A DNA stretch of 64,000 nt from Prorocentrum cordatum. Taxonomy: Eukaryota > Sar > Dinophyceae > Prorocentrales > Prorocentraceae. Shown here in pieces: positions 40,461 through 50,924 of the stretch; position 1 is the first letter of the stretch; every line of letters begins with the position of its first letter. A program made the translations under genes and the position numbers. The DNA is taken from positions 881,001-945,000 of the forward strand of contig CAUYUJ010002113.1 of the NCBI GenBank assembly GCA_963575745.1, in the 5' to 3' direction. Under the pieces are notes generated by a model. The model was given only the letters and a program-made list of their open reading frames with translations, ran no database searches and had not been told where the DNA came from.

Positions 40461-40657
40461 CCTCGGAACGGCTCGAAGCTGTCCTGGAAAGGCTTCTCAG
40501 AGGGGCGAGGAGGGGGCTTCCGAGTGCCCCGCCATCTCAGCCCCGCCTTTTCAGACGCCCTCCCCCCCCCGCCCCGCGTCCTTCTGCGCGCCGCCCTGCC
40601 TGTGAGGCAGGCGACGACGACGTGGGCGGCGTCGAGCCCGCCCAGAGCGGAATCGGA

Positions 40658-40850
40658 GATGATTGAGGAGGAGGAGGAGGAGGAGGAGGAGGAGGAGGAG
40701 GAGGAGGAGGACGAGGAAGAGGAGGAGGAGGATTGAGGAGGAGGAGGAGGAGGAATATTCAGGAGAAGGAACATTGAAGAGGAGGAGGAGGATTGAGGAG
40801 GAGGAGGAGGAGGAGGAGGAGGAGGAGGAGGATTGAGGAGGACGAGGACA
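40658..40850. repeat. GAG microsatellite with GATTGAGGAG breaks
   Basis: GAG tracts interrupted three times by GATTGAGGAG, suggesting higher-order duplication of one interruption. Confidence 0.93.
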
Positions 40851-41528
40851 AACTTTGAATGTTTCTCTCTTGTTGGCATCCCCAGGACCTCAGGAGAACC
40901 CGGAAGACCTACCAGACAGGTAACCTCCGGCGCCACTTGCAAAGATCGTGACGGCTGGCTCTCCTACGTCTTCGACCTCGTGAGGCCCGTTGTTGAGATC
41001 ATGGCCATCAAAAGATGGCCCACGATGAAAAAGGCAGCCTCCCGGATGGGGTCGAGACCTTCGAAAGCCCACGTCACGCACACAATCTGCATCAGACGCC
41101 TGGGGACAGTGGGCACCGGCTAGCGCTGGGCGCTCGTGGAGGTGTCGCCCAGGCGACGACGACGAGACGGACAGAGCGCGCAGCGACACGCACGGCCAGC
41201 TCAAACTTGTCTCGCCGCAAGTAACGCGACGCCGCCGGGGAGCTTCCGAGGATGAGCAACGTTTCGGCGACCCCCTTCGAACTTGAGAGGCACGTTGGGA
41301 ATTCGTGGCGTGCGGCCCCTCCAAAACATCATGGGCACTTGGCTCTTGGCCGAATGCCTCCCCCGAACCCCCCCGGCCCCCCCCCTCGCCCGCGCACGGC
41401 CATGCGCCGGCTTTCAACGCTGGAGAGCGGGGGCGAGTGCCCTGCAGCGCGACGCACATCGCCCAATTGTGGCGAGACTTGTGGGTGTACACGCGCTCGC
41501 TTCCGCCAGGCTCCTGCCAGGCTCTCGC
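40851..41528. other. No gene recognised
   Basis: Mixed sequence; short frames in both directions without family resemblance. Confidence 0.4.
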
Positions 41529-41845
41529 CATCGCTCGCACGTCCATTGTCCCGTGTATGTTCCGGTTTCGTGCAGGATTTTTTTTCCCGTCAGACGGTAG
41601 AGGGAAACATTTAGTGAACACCGCCCCTGCCCCCCAAACTCAAAGTTGGCACGCGCGGGGGAGACTGCGGTCGAGGTGCAATTCATCAGACCCACCGCCA
41701 ACTTTGAACATTGGGGGGAGGGGGAGGCGTTCACAGATGAATCTGGCATGAGCGTTCGCTATATTTTTCTCCGAGGCCCGGCTGACCCCGGATGCTCCTC
41801 GCTGGCCCTCGCCGAGAGGAAAGAGGTGCACACGCCCGCACGCTG
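41529..41845 (+). mobile_element. MITE family M1, copy 4, interrupted and diverged
   Basis: The left end CATCGCTCGCACGT (41529-41542) with GTTTCGTGCAGGATTTTTTT, and the right part GGATGCTCCTCGCTGG with ACGCCCGCACGCTG (41832-41845), are both recognisable as M1, but about 180 bp separate them. That intervening sequence contains another foldback element (41616-41732). Confidence 0.8.
41616..41732. mobile_element. Foldback element M11 nested in an M1 copy (117 bp)
   Basis: Left arm GAACACCGCCCCTGCCCCCC then AAACTCAAAGTTGGC; right arm GCCAACTTTGAACATTGGGG then GGAGGGGGAGGCGTTC. Inverted arms of about 33 bp with a few mismatches around a 47-bp middle. Confidence 0.8.
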
Positions 41846-42009
41846 CCGAGGGCCTCCACTTGCAGAGCGCCTCCCCGCCGGCCTGCCGCGGGCTCTCTCC
41901 GCCCGAAGGGCAGGAGGCCGGCACGCGAGACGCGCGGCCTCCCCCCCTGGAACGACCTTGCACGGGCCCAGGCCCCGCCTCTGGCCGCCACTCGGCGGAG
42001 GACAGACCT

Positions 42010-42115
42010 CCCTTTCTAGCAAACCTCCCTTCGGTGAACCTCCCTTCAGTGAACCTCCCTTTAGTAAACCTCCCTTTCGTAAACCTCCCTTTAGTAACCT
42101 CCCTTTCGTGAAAAC
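42010..42115 (+). repeat. CTCCCTTTCGTAAAC minisatellite
   Basis: Seven units of 15-16 nt: ACCTCCCTTCGGTGA, ACCTCCCTTTAGTAA and so on. Confidence 0.93.
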
Positions 42116-42116
42116 A

Positions 42117-42216
42117 GCCTGGGACCGAAGCCGACGGACCTGGGCCCGCAAAAAGGACGGCCGCGACGCCCTCTCGCGAACCGAAAGCGGCCAATTCGCT
42201 CATCGACGTGTCAGGG
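42117..42216 (+). repeat. Dispersed repeat R6, copy 1
   Basis: AAAAGGACGGCCGCGACGCC, CTCTCGCGAACCGAAAGCGG and TCGACGTGTCAGGGT; the partner is at 48835-48935. In both places it is near an M5 element. Confidence 0.75.
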
Positions 42217-42273
42217 TAGGAAGTTGATCAACCTCCGAGCCATGACTGGGCGTCGCTGCACGGGGGGGCGAGT

Positions 42274-42454
42274 TGCAGTCAACCCGTGCGGGGAGGATGC
42301 GCGACAAGGATGCAAGGGCCTGGGAGGCCAATGCCGAAGCTCTTCGAGCGGGGCGTGGCCCACGAGAGTGGCCCAGGATGGACCGAGGAGGCAAGGATGC
42401 AAGGGTACCCTTGGGAAGGCTGCCCACCCTTCATTACTATGCGGGTGGACTGTA
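42274..42454 (+). mobile_element. MITE family M5, copy 1 (about 180 bp)
   Basis: Ends TGCAGTCAACCCG and CGGGTGGACTGTA are imperfect inverted repeats. The interior has GGATGCAAGGGCCTGGGAGG, GAGGCAAGGATGCAAGGGTA and CCCTTGGGAAGGCTGCCC. Other copies are at 48478-48653 and 59797-59967. Confidence 0.8.
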
Positions 42455-42857
42455 AAATGGCGGGGAGGGGGGGAGAAAGGTGCCCTTTAGGGCCCCTACA
42501 GGGCCCCTTGACTGGCCCTAAAGGGCTCCCCCCTATAAGAGGGGCCCTGACGGGCTCCTTTCCTGCATCCCTCGCTGCCGCCCCCCTTTTACCCTTTTAC
42601 CGCCCCCCCCACCATTACGCGACGCTCAACATCACACGGATCGGCGTGCCCGGAGCTCCCTGGCTCCGGTAACCTTTCCAAGTTCAACCATGCCGCAACC
42701 CACGGCGCACGCCGCCAGAAGAGGGTGCTGTCGCTTCGCCGATCAGAAGCGTGGAGCACTGCTACCTGGACGATGGGTGAGCTGCTGAACTTCGGCCTGG
42801 CAGGCGCTGTCCCCAGGCAGCATGCCGCCGCATCGGGGCAGGAAGACTGAGGCGGAG

Positions 42858-43200
42858 CGAGAGAGAGAGAGAGAGACATGGAGAGAGAGGGGGACAGAAA
42901 GAGAGGGAGAGAGAAAGAGAGAGAAAGAGAGAGAAAACGAGAGAGACGTCAACTGCCCTCGCCGCCACGACTGCCTTCCTCTCGGGTATAAAAAGAGAAA
43001 GGGAGATAACTATATACATATATAGAGAGAGAGACAGAAAAAGTGGGACAGAGAGAGAGAGAGGGAGAAAGAGAGAGAGAGAGAGAACACAAAAAAGAGA
43101 CAGGGAGACAGGGAGATAGACAGCGAGAGCGAGAGAGAGAGAGAGCGAGATAGTGGGAGAAAGAGGAAGGAAGAAAGAGAGAGGGAGAGACAAGAGCGAC
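42858..43200. repeat. GA-rich tract with TATA interruption
   Basis: AG/GA dinucleotide runs over about 340 bp with non-repeat islands (42945-43020). A second, smaller GA run is at 43398-43422. Confidence 0.9.
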
Positions 43201-43924
43201 GAAAAGAAACGGGCTGTACGCGAGCCGACATGGCGACCTTACGCGGTGGCTTACGCGGGCCGCCAGCGTGTCACGCGACATTGGAGAAAAGGACGGCCCC
43301 GTTCTGTTGCGTCGCTCACAGGGGGAAGAGGGATAGAGTGAGAAAGGAAGACGGGGATCGCGGGAGAACGGGAGGGAAGGAAGGTGGCAGAGGGGGAGAG
43401 AGAGAGAGAGAGAGAGAGGAGAGAACGAAGGGAACCGCGAAAGATTGGAGGGAGATCACCTTCTGCACACTTGCGAGCACGCTCGTAGACGGCGCCCAGA
43501 GCAGAGGACGCACGGCCAAGACCAGCCGCGTACCGCGGATGCCTCGGCCACTGCCCCCCCCCGCGGCCGCGCAGGCGGCCGCGCAGGCGGCCGCTGCAGC
43601 GGACAGCCGCGCGTGGCTCGCGTGGTGCTTTCATCGCAAGCTGGGAGACGCTGGGCTCTTCAAGTGCACGCGACGCGTGGACCTTGGCGGAGCGCACAAG
43701 GGCGTACTGGGAGGGGGGAAGGCCTCTTAGAAGGAGGCTGCTTCTTAGAAGGCGCCACAGTCCCCACATCTGCAGACGAGGCCCAAGCAGCCTCCTTCCA
43801 GGAAGCCCTCCCCCCTATACCCCTTCCCCCCTTTGTGCGTGCCGGCAAGGACTGCTGCCCGTTGCACGGACTTCAGAGGTAACGATCGGTGGGGATTGGC
43901 ATTGGCTCGAGGGGGCGAACATCG
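43201..43924. other. No gene recognised
   Basis: GC-rich; a CAGGCGGCCG repeat (43565-43595) and CTTCTTAGAAGG palindromes near 43725-43755. Confidence 0.4.
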
Positions 43925-44070
43925 AGCTGGATTCGGCGATGCGTCGCCGACAAATCGGCGACAGGCCCGCGATAGCGAATCGGCACGGCCCTGGGCGGGT
44001 TGGCCTATCGGGCCCCTCTCGGCGAGGAGCGAACGAATCTGGGGTCCCCGCGCCCCCCCCTAAGCCTCTC
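43925..44070 (+). repeat. Dispersed repeat R3, copy 3
   Basis: GGATTCGGCGATGCGTCG, CGACAAATCGGCGACAGGCC, CGCGATAGCGAATCGGC and GTTGGCCTATCGGGCCCCTC. Confidence 0.78.
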
Positions 44071-44412
44071 CCCCCGCAACGTTGCCCCTGCGCCTCTCGC
44101 ACTGGAAGCCACGATCACGACCCGCGCGGCACCGAACGTAGCCGTTCGAAGGTCGCCCCCCCTTCGCAGACTGCGGGCGGCACGCGGAAGCGAGCGACGC
44201 GCGCGCGCGAGCCTGGGCGGCAGCGCGGTGCCTCGGCGGCCGCAGCGCGCCATGCCCCCGGCTGTACCCCCCGAGGCTGCGCACGCTCCGGCCGGGCGAC
44301 GGCCCCGCCGCCGTGTGGCGTGGTCGTGCCCGGGTGCCCAGAGAGGGGCTCCCACCTCCAAGGCGAGCGCGGCTAGACAAAAAAAGAGCCGGCGTCCCTC
44401 CCAAAGGCCTGC

Positions 44413-44574
44413 CTACCAGACCACCCCCACCCAACCCGAAGACCCGAATTTCGGGGTGGGGGGGGGTATGGGTTCCATGCGTGTTTTGTCGATGTTCCCC
44501 GACCCCCCCACTGGAAATGGAGGGCAAATTGAGGCCTTCGGGTTGGGTTGGGATGGTTTGGTAGGTGGTGACCA
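44413..44574. mobile_element. MITE-like element M7
   Basis: Left CTACCAGACCACCCCCACCC then AACCCGAAG; right CTTCGGGTTGGGTTGGGATG then GTTTGGTAG. Inverted arms of about 29 bp with four mismatches around a 104-bp middle. Only one copy is seen. Confidence 0.75.
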
Positions 44575-44604
44575 AGGCGGTCACTCCGCTGCTCCTCGGA
44601 CCTC

Positions 44605-44665
44605 TTGAAGCGAATCCAGCATCTTGAAGCGAATCTGGCCGTGGCGACGAGGGCCTCCTGGAAGC
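44605..44665 (+). repeat. Dispersed repeat R5, copy 1
   Basis: TTGAAGCGAATCCAGC, TGAAGCGAATCTGG and GTGGCGACGAGGGCCTCCTG; partners at 46597-46665 and 63600-63660. Confidence 0.7.
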
Positions 44666-45317
44666 TCGGAGAGGCAGAAACTTGAGGCGTCCAAAACCCA
44701 GATAGCGGGAGCGCCAGAAAGTCTTTGCGACACTCCTTCGAAGGAGCTCTGGCAGCTCTGGGAATGATCTGCTGGAAACCTTGACGGCACACGCATTGGG
44801 AAACAATGAAGAAAGGCTTGCCGGAGCACGCTGCGAGGCCGGACAAAACTTTCTGCGAGGATCCTGCAGCGACGTCGGAACGAGCTCCGGGGCTACCCTC
44901 GCCTCCCGGCTTCCAACCTCCAACCCTATTGTATAGCTCTCCAACGAACGAATCCGGGAACAACGGGAGGCTAGCGGTACCAGTACCTCTCTCTCCTCGG
45001 AGTCTCCACCCGCAGCTGCAGCGGCGCTGTCGGGCACCACCTTCCAGCTCGGCCAGGACGGCGAGGACGGCGGCGGCGTCGCCGACGGCAGAGCTCGCCG
45101 AGCGGCGGTGTGCCAGCACGGCCGTTCCTCGGCCGGGGGGCCGCCCTGCCGGGCACCCCACCACCCACGCCGCGCTAGAGTCGCAGGGGCGCCAGGGAGT
45201 CGCCAAAGTCCTCGATGGGGTTTCTCGAAGCCGCCCGCCGCCAGCACACTCCTCTCTGTACTATGGTCATCATGCTACCCTATAGTGAATAAGGAAAGAA
45301 AGTATTTTGCTTTTGCT

Positions 45318-45577
45318 CTGGCCACGGCGAGCCTCGGCTTCGAATAGGCTCCTCGATCTAGATCTGAGGAGCGGCCCGAAACCCAGGGCCCCTTCTGAAC
45401 TCGAACTTGTCCGTGCTTCAGCGTCTCGACTGTAGGGCAGGAGGCGACCAACATCGGGAACCGCCAAGAAGCTTCAAGATAGGAGGCACTTGAAGCTCAG
45501 GAGGAGCTTCGGTTTTCGGGCCGCTCCTTCGTTCTGGGTCGAAGAGCCGATCCGTGGCCGAGGCTCGCCGTGGCCAG
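45318..45577. mobile_element. MITE-like element M6 (260 bp)
   Basis: CTGGCCACGGCGAGCCTCGG (45318-45337) is exactly inverted at 45558-45577. Further inside, GGAGCGGCCCGAAA pairs with TTTCGGGCCGCTCC. The interior encodes nothing recognisable. No second copy in the window. Confidence 0.82.
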
Positions 45578-45883
45578 AAAGCCCAAAGTGCTCCCCAGTC
45601 AGCGTCCCCTATGGCAGGGCGATGGCTGCACGAATAGAGCAACTCGGGGGAACAAGTCCAGGAGATTCAGCTGCGCTGGGCGTCGCGGTCCGAAGCCGTG
45701 ACCCTCTTCATGGCCTTGCCCTGGGTCTCTCGGCCTCATCCCGAAACCCCTGCTGCTCGCCACGTGATGCCCTCCGATGGCCCCGAGGCCCAAACTGGGC
45801 CCGCAACAGCCGCAGCATTGGAAGAGCGTCGGACGTCCGGGCGACCTCTCAACCCCCGCACCCCCCCTCACCCCCCTCCTCCT

Positions 45884-46130
45884 GCTCCTCCTCCTTCTCC
45901 TCCTCCTCCTCCTCCTCCTCCTGCTCCTCTTTCTCCTCCTCCTCATCCTCCTGCTCCTCCTCCTCCTCCTCCTCCTCCTCTCCTCCTCCTCCTCCTCCTC
46001 CTCCTCCCCTCCTCCTCCTCCTCCTCCTCCCTCCCTCCTCCTCCCCTCCTCCCTCCCCCCCTCCTCCTCCTTCTCCTCCCTCCTCCTCCTCCTCCTCCTC
46101 CTCCTCCTCCTCCTCCTCCTTCGCCTCTGG
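45884..46130. repeat. CTC/TCC microsatellite
   Basis: CTC tract with CTGCTC and TTC variants; opens Pro, Leu and Ser frames. Confidence 0.96.
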
Positions 46131-46292
46131 AGATTCACCTCGGGGGGTGCGGAAGGCTCCCGCCGTCCCTGGCCCGACGGGCCCCCAACATGTCGCCTCA
46201 TCCCGAAGGCCGTGGAGCCCCCTGGGCATCGTGAGGGGTGCTCCGGAGACCGCGGGGGCCTCCTGGGAAATCATGTTCTTGTTGGAAGAGGC

Positions 46293-46355
46293 TCCTTCTC
46301 CTCCTCCTCCTCCTCCTCCTCCTCCTCCTCCTCCTCCGCCTCCGCCTCCGCCTCG
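46293..46355. repeat. CTC microsatellite
   Basis: Short CTC/CCT run with GCCTCC variants at its end. Confidence 0.95.
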
Positions 46356-46596
46356 CCTCCTCCTCATCATCTTCCACGGCCTCCGTCTCAGCCCGCTTCG
46401 TCGCCGACGTCGTGGTCCTCTTCAGGGTCGGCGGCACCGGCCGTCAGGCCTTCGCCATCATGTTCTTGTTGGAGAAGGGCGGGGGCTCCTGGGAGAGCCC
46501 GGGGACACCTCCGGGCAAGGCGACTCCTGGCAGCTGCGGAAGCCTAAGGGGTGCCGATAGACGGCTGCTCCCAGGACCTCTCCAGGGGTGCGTGCC

Positions 46597-46665
46597 GACC
46601 AGGATCTCGAAGCGGATCCAGCGGTGGCGACGAAGGCCTCCCAGGAGGCCCAAAAGGCTGAAGCG
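46597..46665 (+). repeat. Dispersed repeat R5, copy 2
   Basis: GATCTCGAAGCGGATCCAGC, GGTGGCGACGAAGGCCTCCC, AGGAGGCCCAAAAGGC. Confidence 0.7.
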
Positions 46666-46747
46666 AGGGAAGGGCAGCGTCGGGCGCTGCGGCCGCCCGG
46701 GCGAGCCATCGAACGCTGCGAGCCTGCGCTGGGGCGCCCGTCCTGGT

Positions 46748-46748
46748 A

Positions 46749-46830
<82 letters not shown>
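46748..46830. repeat. CGT microsatellite
   Basis: About 80 bp of pure GTC/CGT units. Confidence 0.97.
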
Positions 46831-46913
46831 GTCTTCGGGGCCTCCCAGAGATGCGAGAGGGGCGCTGGCCGCGGGCAAACCTCCGAGGTGGTCCCAGCTG
46901 GCCTCGACAGGTC

Positions 46914-47028
46914 CCTCCTCCTCCTCCTCCTCCTCCTCCTCCTTCCTCCTCCTCCTTCCTCCTCCTCCTCCTCCTCCTCCTCCTCCTCCTCCTTCTCCTT
47001 TTCCTCCTCCCCCTCCTCCTCCTCCTCC
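46914..47028. repeat. CTC microsatellite
   Basis: CTC/TCC with CTTCCTCC variants. Confidence 0.95.
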
Positions 47029-47037
47029 GAATAGTCT

Positions 47038-47101
47038 GGGGCGGTCTCAACACCTCAACAGGGGCGCCGCAGGAGGCGGCGCCAGGGTGTTGAGACCGCC
47101 C
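47038..47101. mobile_element. Foldback element of the GC-core family
   Basis: GGGGCGGTCTCAACACC and GGTGTTGAGACCGCCC form the arms; the core GGCGCCGCAGGAGGCGGCGC matches the family core with unrelated arms. Confidence 0.75.
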
Positions 47102-47884
47102 TGGGCTACTCGTGGGGCCTGTTGAGGCCAGCCAGGACTACCCGGGGGGGGGCTGTCTGTGCACAACCCGAAGCCTGGCCAGAGGCCATATGACGTCCAG
47201 CCCTCCCCTCGCCGTCCTCGATGGAGTCCACGAGGTCGCCGACCCGCCGCTCCAGCAGGCGCAGGTGGCGATCCCCCGAGGGGCCGGCGACCGCGGCCTG
47301 CAGATCGCTGGAGGCGAAGCGGACGTCCTGGGCCGGTGGCGCGGGCGGCAGGACCAAGGCTGCAGATGCGGCAGGCTCAGGTCGTTGTGGCGCCGCGGCG
47401 GACTGCACCGTGGGTCGCGCGGTGGTTGTGCGGAGGGTGGTCGTGCTGTGCGCTGTGCGGTGGGTTGCGCAGTGGGTCGCGCGGTGGTTGTGCGGTGGAT
47501 GCGCGGTGGGCTGCGCGGGGCCGGCCCCGCGGGCGACTGCGGCCCGAACCCACACGGTCGTGGCGTCGTGGTGTGTTTCTGGACGGCTCGCAACCTCTCT
47601 CGAGGCCTCTCCGGGGGGGCTCCCCGAGCCACGGCGGGTCCCCTCCTCCAAGCTCTGGCCACGGGTGCTCTCCGCTGCCGCCCCCTCCTGCCGGCTCTGC
47701 TCCCGCCGCGTCGTGTCCCGGGCAGCGCACCCGGAGGTCTCGCGCAGCATCCCGGGCGTACGCCCTCTGGGCCGACCCCCCCGGGGGTGCAGGCTGCCCG
47801 GCGGGCGGGGGCGAGCCCGGCGCGCCGTGAAGCGTGCCTCGCGTGACGCCCGGGAGCGTGGGCAGGGGGTGGGTGGGGACTCGC

Positions 47885-48005
47885 CATCGCTCGGACGTCC
47901 ATTCCTTGTGTTTTTTTCGGCTTCGTGCGTGGTTGTTTCGCCAAATGATCAAGGATGCTCCTCGATGGTCCTCGCCGAAGGAAAAGTGCACACGTCCGAG
48001 CGATG
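47885..48005 (+). mobile_element. MITE family M1, copy 3 (121 bp)
   Basis: Ends CATCGCTCGGACGT and ACGTCCGAGCGATG, perfect over 14 bp. Its outer flanks (CGC before, CCAAGG after) resemble those of copy 2. Confidence 0.9.
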
Positions 48006-48477
48006 CCAAGGGGACAGGAGCATGGGTCGGCGACTCCGAGGGGCGTGGTCTGCAGAGGGTGCGGTGTGCAACACCCGCGCCTCGGGGGGCGGGCGAAGAC
48101 CTCGACAGAGGTCTCCGCCGCGCCCCGAGGAGGCCCGACGAGGGCAACGCGGTGCCCCCGAAGCCCCAAGGACTCAGATCGCAAACCACACCCTGGCGTA
48201 ACCACACCCCTTGTGACCGTTTGTTTCCTTCCCGGGTAAGGGTCGTTACCCGGGGGAGGGGGGGGGGTCGGGCGGGAGGGATGGGGTAACGGCGGCCGCG
48301 GCGTGCATCCGCCAGGGTGCGCCCGCACCACCTCCTGTGCATCAATCGCCTGTGTGCACCACAGCATGTAGGGGTGGGGTCCAGGCCCCCCCCCTCCAAT
48401 ACGATCGTTAGCGTTACCCGGGAGGGGGTCTGCCTGGGTAACGAGCATTATCCTGGGAAGGAAAAACACTCACCTTG

Positions 48478-48653
48478 TACAGTCAACCCGTATAATAAGG
48501 ATGCGCGGTCAGGATGCAAGGGCCTTGTGGGGCCACGTTCTCGTTGTTCGAACGAGGTTGGCCAGCGAGAGTAGCTAAGGATGAGCCGAAGGGTCAAGGA
48601 TGTAGGGGTACCCTTGGGAAGGTTGCCCATCCTTCCTATGCGGGCTGACTGTA
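48478..48653 (+). mobile_element. MITE family M5, copy 2 (176 bp)
   Basis: TACAGTCAACCCGTATA at the left and TATGCGGGCTGACTGTA at the right are inverted repeats with two mismatches in 17. The interior retains GGATGCAAGGGCCTTG and GGGGTACCCTTGGGAAGG. Confidence 0.85.
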
Positions 48654-48834
48654 GCCACCGAGTGGATGAGCCGCTCTTCGCGGGGCGCGGGCGGGTCGAA
48701 TGGCGCAAGGGCCTGGGCTCGGTCGCGCGGCGGGGCCGTCAGGCGGGGCGGAGGGGGGCGCGTGCTCACGAGGAAACATCTTTCGGGGATGGACAGAACC
48801 CACTGTAGTAAAACGTGGTCCAATGGAAACGACC

Positions 48835-48935
48835 TCGGGCCCAGACCTGGCGGGCGCAAGCCTGGAAAAGGACGGCCGCGGCGCCCTCTCGAGAACCGAA
48901 GACGGACACTTCGCTAGTCGACGTGTCAGGGTGGG
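48835..48935 (+). repeat. Dispersed repeat R6, copy 2
   Basis: AAAAGGACGGCCGCGGCGCC, CTCTCGAGAACCGAAGACGG, GTCGACGTGTCAGGGT. Confidence 0.75.
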
Positions 48936-48969
48936 GGTTCTGTCCACCCCTGAACCTCCTCTGGGCCTC

Positions 48970-49035
48970 CAGGAGGAGGAAGAGGAGGAGGAGGAGGAGG
49001 AGGAGGAGGAGGAGGAGGAGGAGGAGGAGGAGGGA
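48970..49035. repeat. GAG microsatellite
   Basis: Pure GAG/GGA; looser GGAGAGG units follow to 49115. Confidence 0.95.
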
Positions 49036-49115
49036 GAGGGCGAAGATGGAGGAGAGGGAGGAGAGGGAGAAGAGGGAGGAGAGGGAGGAGAGGTAAGGAG
49101 AGGTAAGGAGAGGGG

Positions 49116-49546
49116 TCGAGGACCCCTCCGGGCCTCCAAGGGGCCCGCTTCTGGGCCGACGGGGGCAGCCCCGACACGGAGCACCTCGCTGTCTCCTGGG
49201 GGGGCCCGACCTATCCACGTCACGCTGGCCCTCCGCCGACTATTTTTGAACATCCCCCCTGCAGAGGGACAGGCCCGGCTCAAGTCAACCCCCATCGATC
49301 CCTGGAGGGCGAAGCTTGCTTGGAGCGCCACGTCTGGGGCGCAGCGGCCACGGTGCATGCCAACGAGGACCGGGAGGCCACGTGCACGCCAAGAGATCTG
49401 GCCTCTGACGGACCTGTGGGGACGCCCAGCGGACGTGCTCATGCTGGCCCTCTCACGGAAGAAGAGCCCTGTGTCCCGCGGCCTCTGCATCGCGTGTGAG
49501 GGTGGCAGTCTGCGTGTGCGTCTCCGTTTCCTTCACCAGCCCCTCC

Positions 49547-49577
<31 letters not shown>

Positions 49578-50194
49578 TCTTTCCCGTGTCTCTCCCTTCC
49601 CCTCGCTCGTGTCGGCACGGGTGTCGGGCCCCCGATTCCAGCTCGCTCTCGTTCCCCAGTCGGGATGGTAGCTGCTACTTCCCACGCGGAGGCTGGGACG
49701 TCCCGGACGAAAAAGAACAAAACTCCCCTCGACCTCCATCTTCCGCACCTTGTGCGCGGCATGTTGCAGCGCAACGGCGTCGCCTGCCGCGAGAGGGAGG
49801 CTCGGACGGTGAAGGCCGAAGATCATGGGTCAGGGAAGTGCTCTCCGTGTCATCCTCGCAAAAGATCCTCACACATTGGAGCCCACGCTCTGTGGCCCAG
49901 CCCCAAAGGGGGGAGGGGGCCAGGTGCGGGTGGATGGGGCGTTTTCGTTCTCCCCCCATGGGCGCTCTTGTCAACGTTCCGGGTGTCCAGAAATTGCTTC
50001 AAATGCAAGGGGGGGAGTCATGCGAATCGAAACCTCCCACATGCCCTTAGATGGTCGATGGCCCCGAGGGGCCCCACCAGCCTGGAGCCGTCTCCAGGGT
50101 TTCCTGGGATGTTTGGACGGCTCTTGGGTCGATCCAAGAGGCCAACATCGTGCAAACTGTGAACACGACTTCTTTTTCCGGCGGCACGGCCGAG
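49116..50194. other. No gene recognised; TC run at 49553-49585
   Basis: A short TC dinucleotide tract is present. Open frames are mixed and lack a family. Confidence 0.4.
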
Positions 50195-50335
50195 GGGGAA
50201 GTGAAAGGAGCCAAGCCTTCTCAAAGGCGGCGGGGCTTCTCAGAAGCCCTTCGATCTTCTGAGAAGCTGTCTCTGTCTTCCGAGAGTGCTCAGAAAACTT
50301 ATATAAGGCCTGAGGCCTTCTGAGCTTTCTGAAAG
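50195..50335 (+). repeat. CTTCTGAGAAG-palindrome repeat R7, copy 1
   Basis: GGGCTTCTCAGAAGCCC, TCTTCTGAGAAGCTG and CTTCTGAGC in a 140-bp cluster. A comparable cluster in opposite sense is at 60600-60760. Confidence 0.6.
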
Positions 50336-50399
50336 GCCCACCCCATGTGTCTTCCCCCCCGGGGAGCCGCCGATGTCTGTATGATGTTAACCTTCTCTG

Positions 50400-50690
50400 C
50401 ATTTCTGTTTCCAGGGCGTCCAAGACTGCCTCAGAGACCCCCAATATCGCCTCACGACGGGCCCCCCACGGCTTCCCAGGGGGCCCGAGACGACTGCCCT
50501 CCAAGATGGGCCTGGCACCCCCAGCTGGCCCCAAACAGGCCCTCCAAAGTCCCAGAAAGATCTCCCGAGGCACCCAAGAAGCTCCAACAGAGACCCCGAG
50601 AGGCTCCGAGTGAACTCCCCAGCAGACCTCGAGAGCGGCCCACAGCATAGGCTGTGCCGTGGTGCTCCCGACCAGGCCCCCACGGCGCCT
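50400..50690 (+). repeat. Degenerate GGCCCAAGA array, block 6
   Basis: GGCGTCCAAGACTGCC, CCTCCAAGATGGGCCTGG, CCCAAGAAGCTCC and similar units; the most diverged block. Confidence 0.6.
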
Positions 50691-50924
50691 CGCGCCCTCA
50701 GCCCAGGTACGATGGGGGGATATGCCGAGAGCAACTGGAGGAGATGCCAGACCCCGAACCAGTGAACCCCACGGAGATGGCTGGTGGGGCCCGTCCCTTT
50801 GCCCTGGGTGTCACCTCTCTCTGATCTCGCGGGGCTGCACATCGCCTCGTTTAATTGTGACTCCACACCCCTCCCTGAAAAATCAGGGCCTCCTCCCTTT
50901 CGCCCTCTTCGCTATATGCTATAA

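Noticed and set aside
50195-50335. CTTCTGAGAAG palindromes as operator sites
   Set aside because: They are clustered, degenerate and reappear in another repeat-rich place (60600-60760), so a repeat family is more likely than regulation.
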